Shown here: piece after piece, positions 19,353-27,451 of the stretch
Layout of the letters: every line of letters begins with the position of its first letter
Numbering within the stretch: the stretch's first letter is position 1
DNA from: an uncultured Prevotellaceae bacterium
Lineage (GTDB): Bacteria > Bacteroidota > Bacteroidia > Bacteroidales > Muribaculaceae
Length of the DNA: 64,000 bases
Assembly (NCBI GenBank): GCA_900318335.1
Contig: ONKF01000001.1
Coordinates: 129,567 to 193,566, forward strand
Reading direction: 5' to 3'
The notes under the pieces: generated by a model
What the model was told of the DNA's origin: nothing
Seen by the model: only the letters and a program-made list of their open reading frames with translations
Database searches by the model: none
Translations under genes and position numbers: made by a program

Positions 19353-20987
19353 TTAGCGGTCGATATCGGGGATAACGAAGTCGAGCGACGCCGTGATGGT
19401 GATCAGGTCGGCAATCATGTTGTCCCTGCACGTGAGGTCCACGACACCAATCAGGTTGAAGCACGGTGACTGGAAGTGAACGCGCACGGGCTTGGTATTG
19501 CCGTCACTCTCGATATACACGCCGAAGGCGCCACGGCTGGCCTCCACCTGCTGGTACCAGTGACCAGCGGGCAGTTTCATCACCTTGGGCACCTTGGGGG
19601 CGCAGTACTCACCCTGGATGCCCTCGGCCTCGAGCTTGTCGCAGGCCTGGCGCAGGATCTTGATGCACTGCTCCATCTCCTTCATGCGGACCATGTAGCG
19701 GTCCATCGAGTCGCCGTTCTCGTAAACGACCTCGTCGAAGTCAAACTCGTTGTACAGCGAGTAGGGGTTGGTCTTGCGCACGTCGCAGTGCCAACCGCTG
19801 GCACGGCCTGAGGGACCCGTGATGTCATAGGCGATGGCGTCCTCCTTGGTGAGGATGCCCACGCCAGTCATGCGGTTAACGGCGATGACGTTGCCGGTAA
19901 AGAGCTTGTGGTACTCGTGCAGATTCTTCTCGATGACGTCACAGGCGTGACGCACATCTTTAATAAAGTCCTCGTGCACATCGGCCACCACGCCGCCGAT
20001 GGTGCTGTAGCTCATCGACATGCGGGCACCGCAGGTGCGGTCAAAGATATCGTAAATCAATTCCCTCTCACGGAAACCGTAGAAGAAGGCGGTCGTCGCA
20101 CCCTGGTCCATCGTCAAGCAACCGTAGCTCAACAGGTGGGACGAGAGACGCATCAGCTCGTCCATCATCAGACGGATGAGCTCGGCGCGGCGCGGCACCT
20201 CCAGGCCGAGGGCCTTCTCGACGCACATGCACATGCAGTGGCGGTTGATGTGGGCGGCCATATAGTCCATGCGCTCAGTGTAGAGCAGCATCTGGGGATA
20301 GGTCAGGTCCTCACACATCTTCTCGATGCCGCGGTGGATATAGCCGCTCACGACGTCAATCTTCTTGACGATCTCGCCGTCCAGGCTGGCGCGGTAGCGC
20401 ATCACACCGTGGGTGGACGGGTGCTGCGGGCCCACGTTGACGACATACTCGTCGTCTTCAAACACCTTGCCGTCGATTTTCTTGACCTTGCCGTTCTCGT
20501 CCTCGACCCAGCGGCAGGTGTAGTCCTCGTTGGTCTCGTCCTCGAGACGCAGGGGGTTGCTGGCGGGGTCATAGTCCTTACGCAGAGGGTAACCCACCCA
20601 GTCGGTGCGCAGGAACATGCGGCGCATGTCGGGATGACCGATAAACACGATGCCAAAGAAGTCATACACCTCGCGCTCCTGGAAATTGGCCACGGGCCAC
20701 AGGTCCACAACGGAGTGCAAGCGGGGATTCTCGCGGTCGGGGGCGGTCACCTTGACGTGGAGCAACTCGTGGGTGCTCGTGTTGGTCAGGTAATAAACGC
20801 AGCCGTAAGCGTCTTTCCAGTCCATGCCCACGACGGCGCTCAGCACGTCATAGTGCAGCTGGGTCTTCAGGGCACGTGCCAAGTCATGCCACTGGGCGTC
20901 GGGCACGGTGACCAGCGGGAACTCGCCGGTGGTGTCTACCTGGGCCTGGGGGCACAACTGTGTGATTTTGTTCTCTATTTCTGCCAT
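19353..20987 (-). CDS. nuoCD: NADH-quinone oxidoreductase fused subunits C and D
   Basis: A 544-aa peripheral-arm protein. Residues ~1-150 are the NuoC 30-kDa domain (signature FQEREVYDFFGIVFIGHPDMRR); residues ~170-544 are the NuoD 49-kDa domain starting NVGPQHPSTHGVMRYRASLDGE, with the quinone-pocket His in that motif, and ending in TASLDFVIPDIDR. The C-D fusion is known in enterobacteria and Bacteroidetes. It lies 29 bp after nuoB and 47 bp before nuoH. Confidence 0.95.
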   Translation of the reverse strand: MAEIENKITQLCPQAQVDTTGEFPLVTVPDAQWHDLARALKTQLHYDVLSAVVGMDWKDAYGCVYYLTNTSTHELLHVKVTAPDRENPRLHSVVDLWPVANFQEREVYDFFGIVFIGHPDMRRMFLRTDWVGYPLRKDYDPASNPLRLEDETNEDYTCRWVEDENGKVKKIDGKVFEDDEYVVNVGPQHPSTHGVMRYRASLDGEIVKKIDVVSGYIHRGIEKMCEDLTYPQMLLYTERMDYMAAHINRHCMCMCVEKALGLEVPRRAELIRLMMDELMRLSSHLLSYGCLTMDQGATTAFFYGFRERELIYDIFDRTCGARMSMSYSTIGGVVADVHEDFIKDVRHACDVIEKNLHEYHKLFTGNVIAVNRMTGVGILTKEDAIAYDITGPSGRASGWHCDVRKTNPYSLYNEFDFDEVVYENGDSMDRYMVRMKEMEQCIKILRQACDKLEAEGIQGEYCAPKVPKVMKLPAGHWYQQVEASRGAFGVYIESDGNTKPVRVHFQSPCFNLIGVVDLTCRDNMIADLITITASLDFVIPDIDR

Positions 20988-21016
20988 ATTTCAATGGGTT
21001 TTTGTCGGGTTGATTA

Positions 21017-21625
21017 CTACTTGGCTTCCTCGGTGAGGGCTTGGCCGTCATACTTGAGTTCGGGTTTCTCCTTGCGGTTCACGCCGCCAAAGTACTTCTG
21101 CACTTTGATCTTGCGCTGCAACTGCATCAGGGCATAGAAGAATGCCTCAGGACGCGGGGGGCAGCCGGGCAGGTAAACGTCGACGGGGATAATCTCGTCA
21201 ACGCCCTTGACCACACAGTAGCTGTTCTTGAACGGGCCGCCACTCACGGTGCACGAACCACACGCGATGACGTACTTGGGCTCGGCCATCTGCTCATACA
21301 GGCGCTTAAGCGCCGGAGCCATGCGGTAGTTGATGGTACCCTGGCACATGATGTAGTCGGCCTGACGGGGGCTGTTGCGCGCCACCTCAAAGCCGTAACG
21401 GGCCATATCGTAGCGGGCGGCGCCCAGGCACATGAACTCGATGGCGCAGCAGCTGGTGCCGAAACACAGCGGCCACAGCGAGTTGCTCACGCCCCAGTTC
21501 ATCAACTGGTCCAGCTTGCCCACGATGATGTTGGTGCCACCGGCGCGCAGTTGCTCTACCAAATTGTCGATATACTCGTTGTCCTTGAAGTCCTCATGCT
21601 TCATCGACTTGATTTTCACTTCCAT
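21017..21625 (-). CDS. nuoB: NADH-quinone oxidoreductase subunit B, N2 cluster
   Basis: A 202-aa subunit holding the terminal [4Fe-4S] cluster N2, which reduces quinone. Ligands are seen in CFGTSCCAIEF, in ACGSCTVSGG and in YLPGCPPRPEAF. The frame is open to 21736, but ATG 21625 (MEVKIKSMKHEDF) is chosen because the longer version reads through nuoA. It overlaps the nuoA stop by 10 bp. Confidence 0.95.
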   Translation of the reverse strand: MEVKIKSMKHEDFKDNEYIDNLVEQLRAGGTNIIVGKLDQLMNWGVSNSLWPLCFGTSCCAIEFMCLGAARYDMARYGFEVARNSPRQADYIMCQGTINYRMAPALKRLYEQMAEPKYVIACGSCTVSGGPFKNSYCVVKGVDEIIPVDVYLPGCPPRPEAFFYALMQLQRKIKVQKYFGGVNRKEKPELKYDGQALTEEAK

Positions 21626-21990
21626 CTCAACGCTCCTTTCTTCCAGGCGTAAGCCAGACCTAATACAAGAATAACAAGGAAAGTGCCCACAGCAAGCAGC
21701 GCCTGGCTGCCGATGTTCTTGCAGATGGTTGCCCACGGGAACAGGAACACCGTCTCCACGTCAAACATCAGGAACAAGATGGCAAACAGGTAATAGCCCA
21801 CATGATACTGGGCCATCGAATCTCCACGGGTGGGGATACCGCACTCAAAGGGCTCGCCTTTCTTCTTAGTGTAACTGCGCGGGCCAATAAGCCACGCGAT
21901 AACCAGGGCGCCTACTACGAGCAACACACCGGTCAAGGCCGCTGTGATGGCAAGAGTTGTGCTCTGTACTCCGAAAATTGATGAATCCAT
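21616..21990 (-). CDS. nuoA: NADH-quinone oxidoreductase subunit A
   Basis: A 124-aa three-helix membrane subunit at the quinone-site interface. The signature KGEPFECGIPTRGDSMAQY with its loop Cys and the acidic FLMFDVETVFLFPWA helix are intact. It is the first gene of the combined nuo-atp operon, with a promoter about 140 bp upstream. No nuoE, nuoF or nuoG occurs in the window, so this complex probably accepts electrons from something other than NADH, as proposed for 11-subunit complexes. Confidence 0.95.
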   Translation of the reverse strand: MDSSIFGVQSTTLAITAALTGVLLVVGALVIAWLIGPRSYTKKKGEPFECGIPTRGDSMAQYHVGYYLFAILFLMFDVETVFLFPWATICKNIGSQALLAVGTFLVILVLGLAYAWKKGALRWK

Positions 21991-22127
21991 AAAACGAAGC
22001 TCTATCTATTTGTTTGTTGTAATTTTTGGCAGGTTAAATTAAACAATTACCCCGAAGCCCCTACTGCACAAGCTATTACGCACGTACGCGCGTATTAACC
22101 GACATACTGAGGCCTCGAAAATCGGTG

Positions 22128-22160
22128 CAAAAATACATAAAATATATTAATTGGGCAACC
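22128..22160 (-). promoter_or_regulatory. Promoter of the nuo-atp operon
   Basis: On the minus strand TTG (22156-22158) is followed after 20 nt by TATTTTTGCAC (core 22128-22135). This fits the Bacteroidetes consensus well. The leader to nuoA would be ~130 nt and includes a GC-rich ACGCGCGTACGTGCGT stretch. It is the only good promoter upstream of the 17-kb gene run. Confidence 0.65.
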
Positions 22161-22231
22161 TTTTCCATACCTAAAAATAGTAGTTGTTAACAAGTGCCTC
22201 CCCATCAGAACCTTACTGACTGCAAAAGAAC

Positions 22232-22287
22232 CGCCCTGACGAGCGGGAAATCCCAAAAACCTTGGAATTTTCCCACGCGTCAGGGCG
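22232..22287 (-). terminator. Large hairpin terminator of the FGE-domain gene
   Basis: CGCCCTGACG (22232-22241) pairs perfectly with CGTCAGGGCG (22278-22287), and an inner stem GGGAAA / TTTCCC extends it with a small bulge. In the minus direction the hairpin is followed by GTTCTTTTGC. It lies 72 bp past the gene ending at 22359. Confidence 0.65.
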
Positions 22288-22358
22288 AACCTGGATTCAT
22301 GCGTGAAAAGCCTCACGCAATAGCTGAACTTTCAGCTAAAAATACTAAAATATCATGT

Positions 22359-23369
22359 TTATTGGACTGACATGGCGATGCGCAGGCCCACGTTGACATT
22401 GCTATCAAAGGGGATGCCCTCGCGACGGTAAGTCACACGGTTCATTCTCCATCCCTGATTCCAGCTGCCGCCACGCACGATGCGACAGGTGCCTGTAGCC
22501 GGGCCTGTCGGGTTGGTCTGGGGCTCTTCGGTATAGAGGCCATACCAGTCGGAGCACCATTCACCGACGTTGCCGGCCATGTCATAGATGCCCAACTCGT
22601 TAGGCGTCTTGGTGCCCACAGCATGGGTGACATCACCCGAGTTGTCAATGTGCCATGCAATCTCGTCAATGTCGTTACCGCCGGCATACATGTAGCCATG
22701 GTCGTATTTTCCACCACGCGCGGCATATTCCCACTCAGCCTCGGTGAGCAAACGGAATGTCTTGCCCGTCTTCTGGTTAAGCTTGGTGATAAAGGACTGG
22801 CAGTTGGCAAAGGTCACGGACTCAACCGGGCGTTTAAAGTCGTTGGTATAGCCGTTGGCGCTGGTGAACCAGCTCGGGTTTTGAGTGGTGCCCATCACGG
22901 CCCTCCACAAGGCTTGCGTCACCTCGGTCGTGCAGATGTAGTAATCAGACAAGGTCACCTGATGGACAGGCAGCTCCCAGGTCTTGACATAGGGGTCGAT
23001 GTCGACACGACCACCCATCATGAATGTGCCGCCCTCGACAAGCAGCATGTCAAAGGTCACGCTACCCACGGTAAACGTCTCAATGACGGGCTCATAAACA
23101 TCGGGCATCTCTCCCGTCAACAGGAAATCAATCAGGGCCACCGCGTCGGCAATATTCACACTGCCGTCAACATCAAAATCGGCCGCTTCCAGATTCAGGG
23201 CGGAGCCATCACCGCCCAAGAGGTAATCGATTAACTCAGTAGCATCGGTGATCGTCACCTTGGAGTCATTGTCAACGTCGCCACGCATCACTGACTTCTG
23301 AGCGTTGATAGGCATCCAGCACAGTGCCATGAGACACACTGCCAACACTGTTTGTAATTGGGTTTTCAT
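22359..23369 (-). CDS. Secreted FGE/SUMF1-domain protein with dockerin-like repeats
   Basis: A 336-aa exported protein. Residues 1-24 form a signal peptide ending MPINAQ. Residues ~29-87 carry two dockerin-like motifs, GDVDNDSKVTITDATELID and ADFDVDGSVNIADAVALID. Residues ~100-335 are a formylglycine-generating-enzyme-like (SUMF1) domain, with GGTFMMGG, FRLLTEAEWEYAARGG, DMAGNVGEWCSDWYG and RIVRGGSWN. The paired catalytic Cys residues of true sulfatase-activating enzymes are not evident, so a structural or binding role is more likely. The start 23369 (MKTQLQT) is chosen because the promoter core at 23444-23451 puts the transcript start next to the longest frame's first codon; MSKQ at 23390 is an alternative. 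Confidence 0.82.
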   Translation of the reverse strand: MKTQLQTVLAVCLMALCWMPINAQKSVMRGDVDNDSKVTITDATELIDYLLGGDGSALNLEAADFDVDGSVNIADAVALIDFLLTGEMPDVYEPVIETFTVGSVTFDMLLVEGGTFMMGGRVDIDPYVKTWELPVHQVTLSDYYICTTEVTQALWRAVMGTTQNPSWFTSANGYTNDFKRPVESVTFANCQSFITKLNQKTGKTFRLLTEAEWEYAARGGKYDHGYMYAGGNDIDEIAWHIDNSGDVTHAVGTKTPNELGIYDMAGNVGEWCSDWYGLYTEEPQTNPTGPATGTCRIVRGGSWNQGWRMNRVTYRREGIPFDSNVNVGLRIAMSVQ

Positions 23370-23443
23370 TGTTCTACTTTGTTTTGACATTAAGGAAGTT
23401 ATTGTTTTTTTCAATTTCGCGCATTTACTCGTCAAAAATCCCG

Positions 23444-23451
23444 CAAATTTA
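23444..23451 (-). promoter_or_regulatory. -7 promoter element of the FGE-domain gene
   Basis: Reads TAAATTTGCGG on the minus strand, about 75 bp before the chosen ATG. It is divergent from the TonB-receptor promoter 120 bp away. Confidence 0.5.
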
Positions 23452-23573
23452 ATGGTTTTATTTCAATTTCAAAGCAAAACATTACATTTTCTTTTCATCA
23501 GCTTTATTCAACATTGCCGCCCACCGCAGCTGTGGCATGGCATGGCACCGCAACAAAAAATATTAAAAGTTGT

Positions 23574-23604
23574 TTTGTCCAGTGCCCGAGTTGCACTACC
23601 TTTG
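23574..23604 (+). promoter_or_regulatory. Consensus promoter of the TonB receptor
   Basis: TTTG (23574-23577), a 19-nt spacer and TACCTTTGCAG (core 23597-23604). The ATG at 23610 begins only 5 nt after the core, so the mRNA would be nearly or fully leaderless. Confidence 0.7.
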
Positions 23605-23609
23605 CAGTC

Positions 23610-25847
23610 ATGAAAAAAACAGCAATATCGATTATATGCCTGTGTTTCAGTGCATTTATTGCCATGGCGACGACTACCGTGGTGCCGGTCAACGTGGGCG
23701 ACACACTACCGCTGGACGAGGTTACGGTGACCGCCATCAAGCAAAGCGCCGACCTGCGCACCGAGGCCACTGCCCTTACCGTTATCGGCAGGCAGGAGGC
23801 TGAACGCAACCAGGTGCTGTCGGTCAAAGCCGCAGCCGACCTGGTGCCCAACCTGTTCATCCCCGACTACGGCAGCAGGATGACCTCGACGGTCTATGTC
23901 CGCGGCATCGGCACACGCATCGACCAGCCCGCAGTGGGTCTGACAATCGACAACGTGCCCGTGATGACCAAGGAGAATTACGACTTTGACCTGATGGATA
24001 TCTCCCGCATGGAGATGATGCGCGGGCCACAGAACACCCTGTACGGCCGCAACACCCTGGGCGGTCTGATGAACGTCTATACCCTGTCGCCGCTCAACTA
24101 CCAGGGCACACGCGCTGTCGTCGAGGGTGCCAACCACAGCGCGTGGCGCGTGGGGGCAAGCCACTACGCCCTGCTCAAGGAGAACCTGGGTCTGTCGCTG
24201 TCGGCTCAATACAACACGACCCGTGGCGAGTTCACCAACCAGTTCAATGGCCGCCGCTGTGACTGGGAACGCATGTTCAGCGCCAGGGCCAAACTCGAGT
24301 GGCGCAACCAGGACGGCTGGTACGTGTCCAATGTGGCGTCGGTCTCGACGAGCCGTCAGGGCGGTTACCCCTATGAGTGGGTTGAAACTGGCCAGATTGC
24401 CTATAACGACACTTGTTTCTACCGCCGCACGTCGGTCATTGATGGTCTGACAGTGCGCAAGTCCCTCGACCACTTCATTGTGTCGAGCATCACCAGCTAC
24501 CAGTATCTGGACGACAACATGACGCTGGACCAGGATTTCACTGTCCACGACTATTTCACACTGACTCAGGCACGCCGTGAACACGCGGTGACTCAGGATT
24601 TCATCGTCCGCAGCCACGAGAACACCACGGGCTACAACTGGCTCGCAGGCGCCAGCGGTTTCTTCCGCCGCCACAAGATGGACGCCCCTGTGACCTTCTA
24701 TGACTACGGCATCAGCCAGTTTATCGAGAAGCACGTCAACGATGCCCTCCCCGATTACCCCATCGAGTGGGACACCCGCTCGTTTGTGCTGGGCAGCCAC
24801 TTCACCAGCCCAAGCTTCGGGGCGGCGCTTTACCACGAGAGCACCTACCACTGGGGGCAGTGGACCCTGCAGGCGGGATTGCGCCTCGATTATGAGCACG
24901 CGCGCCTCAACTACCACAGCGAGACCCACACGGGCTATAGCATCCTCGTGGGCAGTACAGGTGAACTGTTCGCCCATGAGGCCATCGACATCGACGACCG
25001 CGGCAAGCTCAACAAGGATTTCCTGGAGCTGTTGCCCAATGTAAGCCTCACCTGGCACCCGTGGGTCGGCAAGAACCACACCATCTATCTTTCGGTTTCG
25101 CGCGGCAGTAAGGCGGGAGGCTTCAACACCCAGATGTTCAGTGACGTCTTGCAGCAGCGGCTGATGAAGATGATGGGCATCGGCATGCAGTATGATGTGG
25201 ACAAGATGGTGGGTTACAAGCCCGAGAAGGCCTGGAACTACGAGTTGGGAGGCCACTTTGAGTGCTGGGGCCGCCGTGTGCAGAGTGACCTGGGCGTGTT
25301 CTTCATGGACTGCCGTGACAGGCAGTTGACCGTGTTCCCGCCGGGTACCACAACGGGCCGCATGATGACCAATGCGGGCAAGACCCACAGCTGGGGTGCC
25401 GAGTTTGCCATGTCGGTGAATCCCACCGAGTTAACCCACATAAATTTAAGCTATGGTTTCACTCACGCGACGTTCAAGGATTACAACGACGGCAAGGTGG
25501 ATCACAGCGGCAAGCGTGTCCCCTACGCCCCGATGCACACCCTGTTTGCCGAAGTGGATCAGTCGTTCAAGATAGGCGATGACTGGAACAAGCTGCTCAC
25601 CCTTGCTGCCAACGTGCGCGGCACGGGCGACATCTATTGGGACGAGGCCAACACGTTGAAGCAGCCGTTCTATGCCCTGCTTGGCGCATCAATCACCTGG
25701 AAACAAACCCATTACAGCCTGCAGTTGTGGGGGCGCAACCTGACCGACACCAAGTACAAGACCTTCTACTTCGTGTCCATCCAGCACCCCTTCCTGCAGC
25801 GTGGCCATGGTCGCCAGCTTGGCGCCACATTGCGCCTGAACTTCTAG
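23610..25847 (+). CDS. TonB-dependent outer-membrane receptor
   Basis: A 745-aa outer-membrane active transporter energised by TonB. A signal peptide covers residues 1-21 (ISIICLCFSAFIAMA), followed by a short TonB-box-like region LPLDEVTVTAIKQ. The plug domain covers ~40-160 (VRGIGTRIDQPAVGLTID, RGPQNTLYGRNTLGGLMNVYT), and a 22-strand barrel ends in the aromatic C-terminus ATLRLNF. It lacks the CarboxypepD-like N-terminal domain of SusC proteins and is closer to metal/siderophore-type receptors. Three paralogous lipoproteins follow in the same direction and may assist binding. Substrate unknown. An upstream extension of the frame to 23514 crosses the promoter and is rejected. Confidence 0.9.
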   Translation: MKKTAISIICLCFSAFIAMATTTVVPVNVGDTLPLDEVTVTAIKQSADLRTEATALTVIGRQEAERNQVLSVKAAADLVPNLFIPDYGSRMTSTVYVRGIGTRIDQPAVGLTIDNVPVMTKENYDFDLMDISRMEMMRGPQNTLYGRNTLGGLMNVYTLSPLNYQGTRAVVEGANHSAWRVGASHYALLKENLGLSLSAQYNTTRGEFTNQFNGRRCDWERMFSARAKLEWRNQDGWYVSNVASVSTSRQGGYPYEWVETGQIAYNDTCFYRRTSVIDGLTVRKSLDHFIVSSITSYQYLDDNMTLDQDFTVHDYFTLTQARREHAVTQDFIVRSHENTTGYNWLAGASGFFRRHKMDAPVTFYDYGISQFIEKHVNDALPDYPIEWDTRSFVLGSHFTSPSFGAALYHESTYHWGQWTLQAGLRLDYEHARLNYHSETHTGYSILVGSTGELFAHEAIDIDDRGKLNKDFLELLPNVSLTWHPWVGKNHTIYLSVSRGSKAGGFNTQMFSDVLQQRLMKMMGIGMQYDVDKMVGYKPEKAWNYELGGHFECWGRRVQSDLGVFFMDCRDRQLTVFPPGTTTGRMMTNAGKTHSWGAEFAMSVNPTELTHINLSYGFTHATFKDYNDGKVDHSGKRVPYAPMHTLFAEVDQSFKIGDDWNKLLTLAANVRGTGDIYWDEANTLKQPFYALLGASITWKQTHYSLQLWGRNLTDTKYKTFYFVSIQHPFLQRGHGRQLGATLRLNF

Positions 25848-25874
25848 AGGCCCGTTTCTCATGCTTCATCTATA

Positions 25875-25910
25875 CAATCGGCAAAAAGGTCTATAAAATT
25901 TTGCCGATTG
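25875..25910 (+). terminator. Hairpin after the TonB receptor
   Basis: CAATCGGCAAAA (25875-25886) pairs perfectly with TTTTGCCGATTG (25899-25910), a 12-bp stem 28 bp past the stop codon. There is no T-run beyond the right arm, though the arm itself starts with TTTT. It overlaps the -33 element of the next promoter. Confidence 0.5.
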
Positions 25911-25930
25911 AGACAATTCGACTAATTTTG
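25900..25930 (+). promoter_or_regulatory. Promoter of the first lipoprotein
   Basis: TTTG (25900-25903), a 19-nt spacer and TAATTTTGCAG (core 25923-25930). The -33 box lies within the right arm of the preceding hairpin. Confidence 0.6.
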
Positions 25931-25991
25931 CAGAATAAAAATCATAAAATCACTTGCAAATAAGCATATTACATAAAATTACAAAAAAGAA

Positions 25992-26456
25992 ATGAAAAAA
26001 TTATTCTCAATTTTATTTTTAGCTACCATCTTAGGCATGGTGTTCACCGCTTGCAGCGATGAGAAAGACGGACCCGTCATTCCCAAGACCCAGAACTTGG
26101 AAAGCATGTATGAGAAAGAAACCGACACGCATTTCATGTTTGACATCAACATAAACAAGGATTCGAGCAGCATCTACATGTACAATATCGTGTTCCGCAT
26201 CGGCGATGCCACTTCACCCGCGATGACCCTGCGCGTGGACGCTCCCGTTAGCGTGGACAAGAATGGCAAGGTATATACCTATGCCGGCACCAACATTATG
26301 GCTTATATGATGCGCGGCACCACGTGGACGCCCATGCCTGGTGATGACTACCGGGTGAACAACCTGCTCTGCACGGTTGACACCAATGTGAAGACCTACT
26401 TCATCAAGTTTGACTGCCACGGAGGTCACTTTGAGGAAAGCGGCAAACTCAAATAG
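25992..26456 (+). CDS. Small lipoprotein, first of three paralogues
   Basis: A 154-aa lipoprotein: signal peptide with lipobox VFTAC, and mature start CSDEKDGP, whose acidic residues after Cys suggest the Bacteroidetes surface-export signal. The rest aligns by eye with the C-terminal half of the two following lipoproteins: an alternating beta pattern, a GTNIMAYMMRG segment and a final FIKFDCHGGHFEESGKL that parallels FECNGNEFEVTGPL in the third protein. Function unknown. It has its own promoter and terminator. Confidence 0.75.
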   Translation: MKKLFSILFLATILGMVFTACSDEKDGPVIPKTQNLESMYEKETDTHFMFDININKDSSSIYMYNIVFRIGDATSPAMTLRVDAPVSVDKNGKVYTYAGTNIMAYMMRGTTWTPMPGDDYRVNNLLCTVDTNVKTYFIKFDCHGGHFEESGKLK

Positions 26457-26493
26457 AGCTGTTTTTAACTACATTTAATATAAAAAACATTAC

Positions 26494-26527
26494 AAATGGC
26501 GCCAGAAAAGAGCGCCATTTGTTTTTT
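26494..26527 (+). terminator. Rho-independent terminator
   Basis: AAATGGCGC (26494-26502) / GCGCCATTT (26512-26520) with a 9-nt loop, then GTTTTTT to 26527. It lies 38 bp past the first lipoprotein gene. Confidence 0.85.
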
Positions 26528-26532
26528 CAATG

Positions 26533-26540
26533 TAACTTTG
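26533..26540 (+). promoter_or_regulatory. -7 promoter element of the second lipoprotein
   Basis: TAACTTTGCGG immediately follows the terminator T-run; ATG is at 26573. No TTG lies at the standard distance. Confidence 0.5.
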
Positions 26541-26572
26541 CGGCCAGTATCAACAATACATTCACCACAGAC

Positions 26573-27424
26573 ATGAAAAAGATTTTTTTATTGATAGCAA
26601 TGATGGGTGTGCTCATGGGCGCCATCTCGTGCAGTGACAATGACGAGCCCAAGAGAGGTGACGGCGTTTTCACCGTCAACACCCCGATGATTAACCACAT
26701 GTACAACACCTCGACCGAGACGGTGCTGGGCATCAAAAGCACGCACAACAAGCTCACACTCGACACCGTCAAGCACATAGCATCGCTGGAGCTTAACTAC
26801 AACGACGGTAGCGGCGACAAGACTCTGAGCATCAGCAACATCACGGCTCGCCCCAAGAGGTTGGGCTTCTATGAGCTCACAGCCACGCCCAACGGCCAGT
26901 TCAAGGACTTCAAGGGCTATGTGGACTTCAACGAGGGCTCGATGCGCTATATCTACACCACAGCCGATGGCCTGCGTGTCATCTCCACCCTCCCCGAGGT
27001 GTTCTTCCTCAAGACCAAGAATGTGATCACCTATGACGACACGACCAAGACCACAGAGATGGATGGCACTATGTACCAGTTTGAGCTCGCTCCCGCCTCG
27101 TCAAGCGTCCTGATCAAAGTCATGGGCATCGTCCATGCCAAGGACCTGAAGTATTTTGTCAGCCTCACAGGTAACGGTGCGGAACTCTCCCCCACCCCCA
27201 ATGGCTACCTCATTCAGGGTGACAACATCAGGACCAACGGCGTTTACCGCAACTGGGTGGACAGCACCAGCAGCGTCGTCTCCTCGACCGACAAGTACCC
27301 GTTCAAGACCTTTAACGCCACGATTGACCTCCTGAACGACTCGCTCAACGCCACGTTCATGATGGGCAGCAGCGCCACGGTTACCGCCACGGGCCGCACC
27401 TATCCCGACTACTCAGCCTATTAA
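26573..27424 (+). CDS. Lipoprotein, second paralogue
   Basis: A 283-aa lipoprotein: MKKIFLLIAMMG signal, lipobox GAISC, mature CSDNDEPKRGDG (acidic surface-export-like start). Two beta-rich halves are apparent. The segment FKGYVDFNEGSMRYIYTTADG (core GYVDFNEGSM) matches LKGYIDWATGMIWFTFIADG in the third protein, and NGYLIQGDNI matches TGYAITGDNL. The start is placed at 26573 because the longer frame from 26519 lies in the terminator and promoter. Function unknown; probably a ligand-binding partner of the TonB receptor. Confidence 0.75.
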   Translation: MKKIFLLIAMMGVLMGAISCSDNDEPKRGDGVFTVNTPMINHMYNTSTETVLGIKSTHNKLTLDTVKHIASLELNYNDGSGDKTLSISNITARPKRLGFYELTATPNGQFKDFKGYVDFNEGSMRYIYTTADGLRVISTLPEVFFLKTKNVITYDDTTKTTEMDGTMYQFELAPASSSVLIKVMGIVHAKDLKYFVSLTGNGAELSPTPNGYLIQGDNIRTNGVYRNWVDSTSSVVSSTDKYPFKTFNATIDLLNDSLNATFMMGSSATVTATGRTYPDYSAY

Positions 27425-27451
27425 TCAACTTTCATCATTCTATACTAAACT

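Noticed and set aside
23706..25388. 560-codon minus-strand frame
   Set aside because: Antisense shadow of the TonB receptor, rich in Val, Ala and His with no domain; likewise 40761-42203 opposite the macroglobulin gene.
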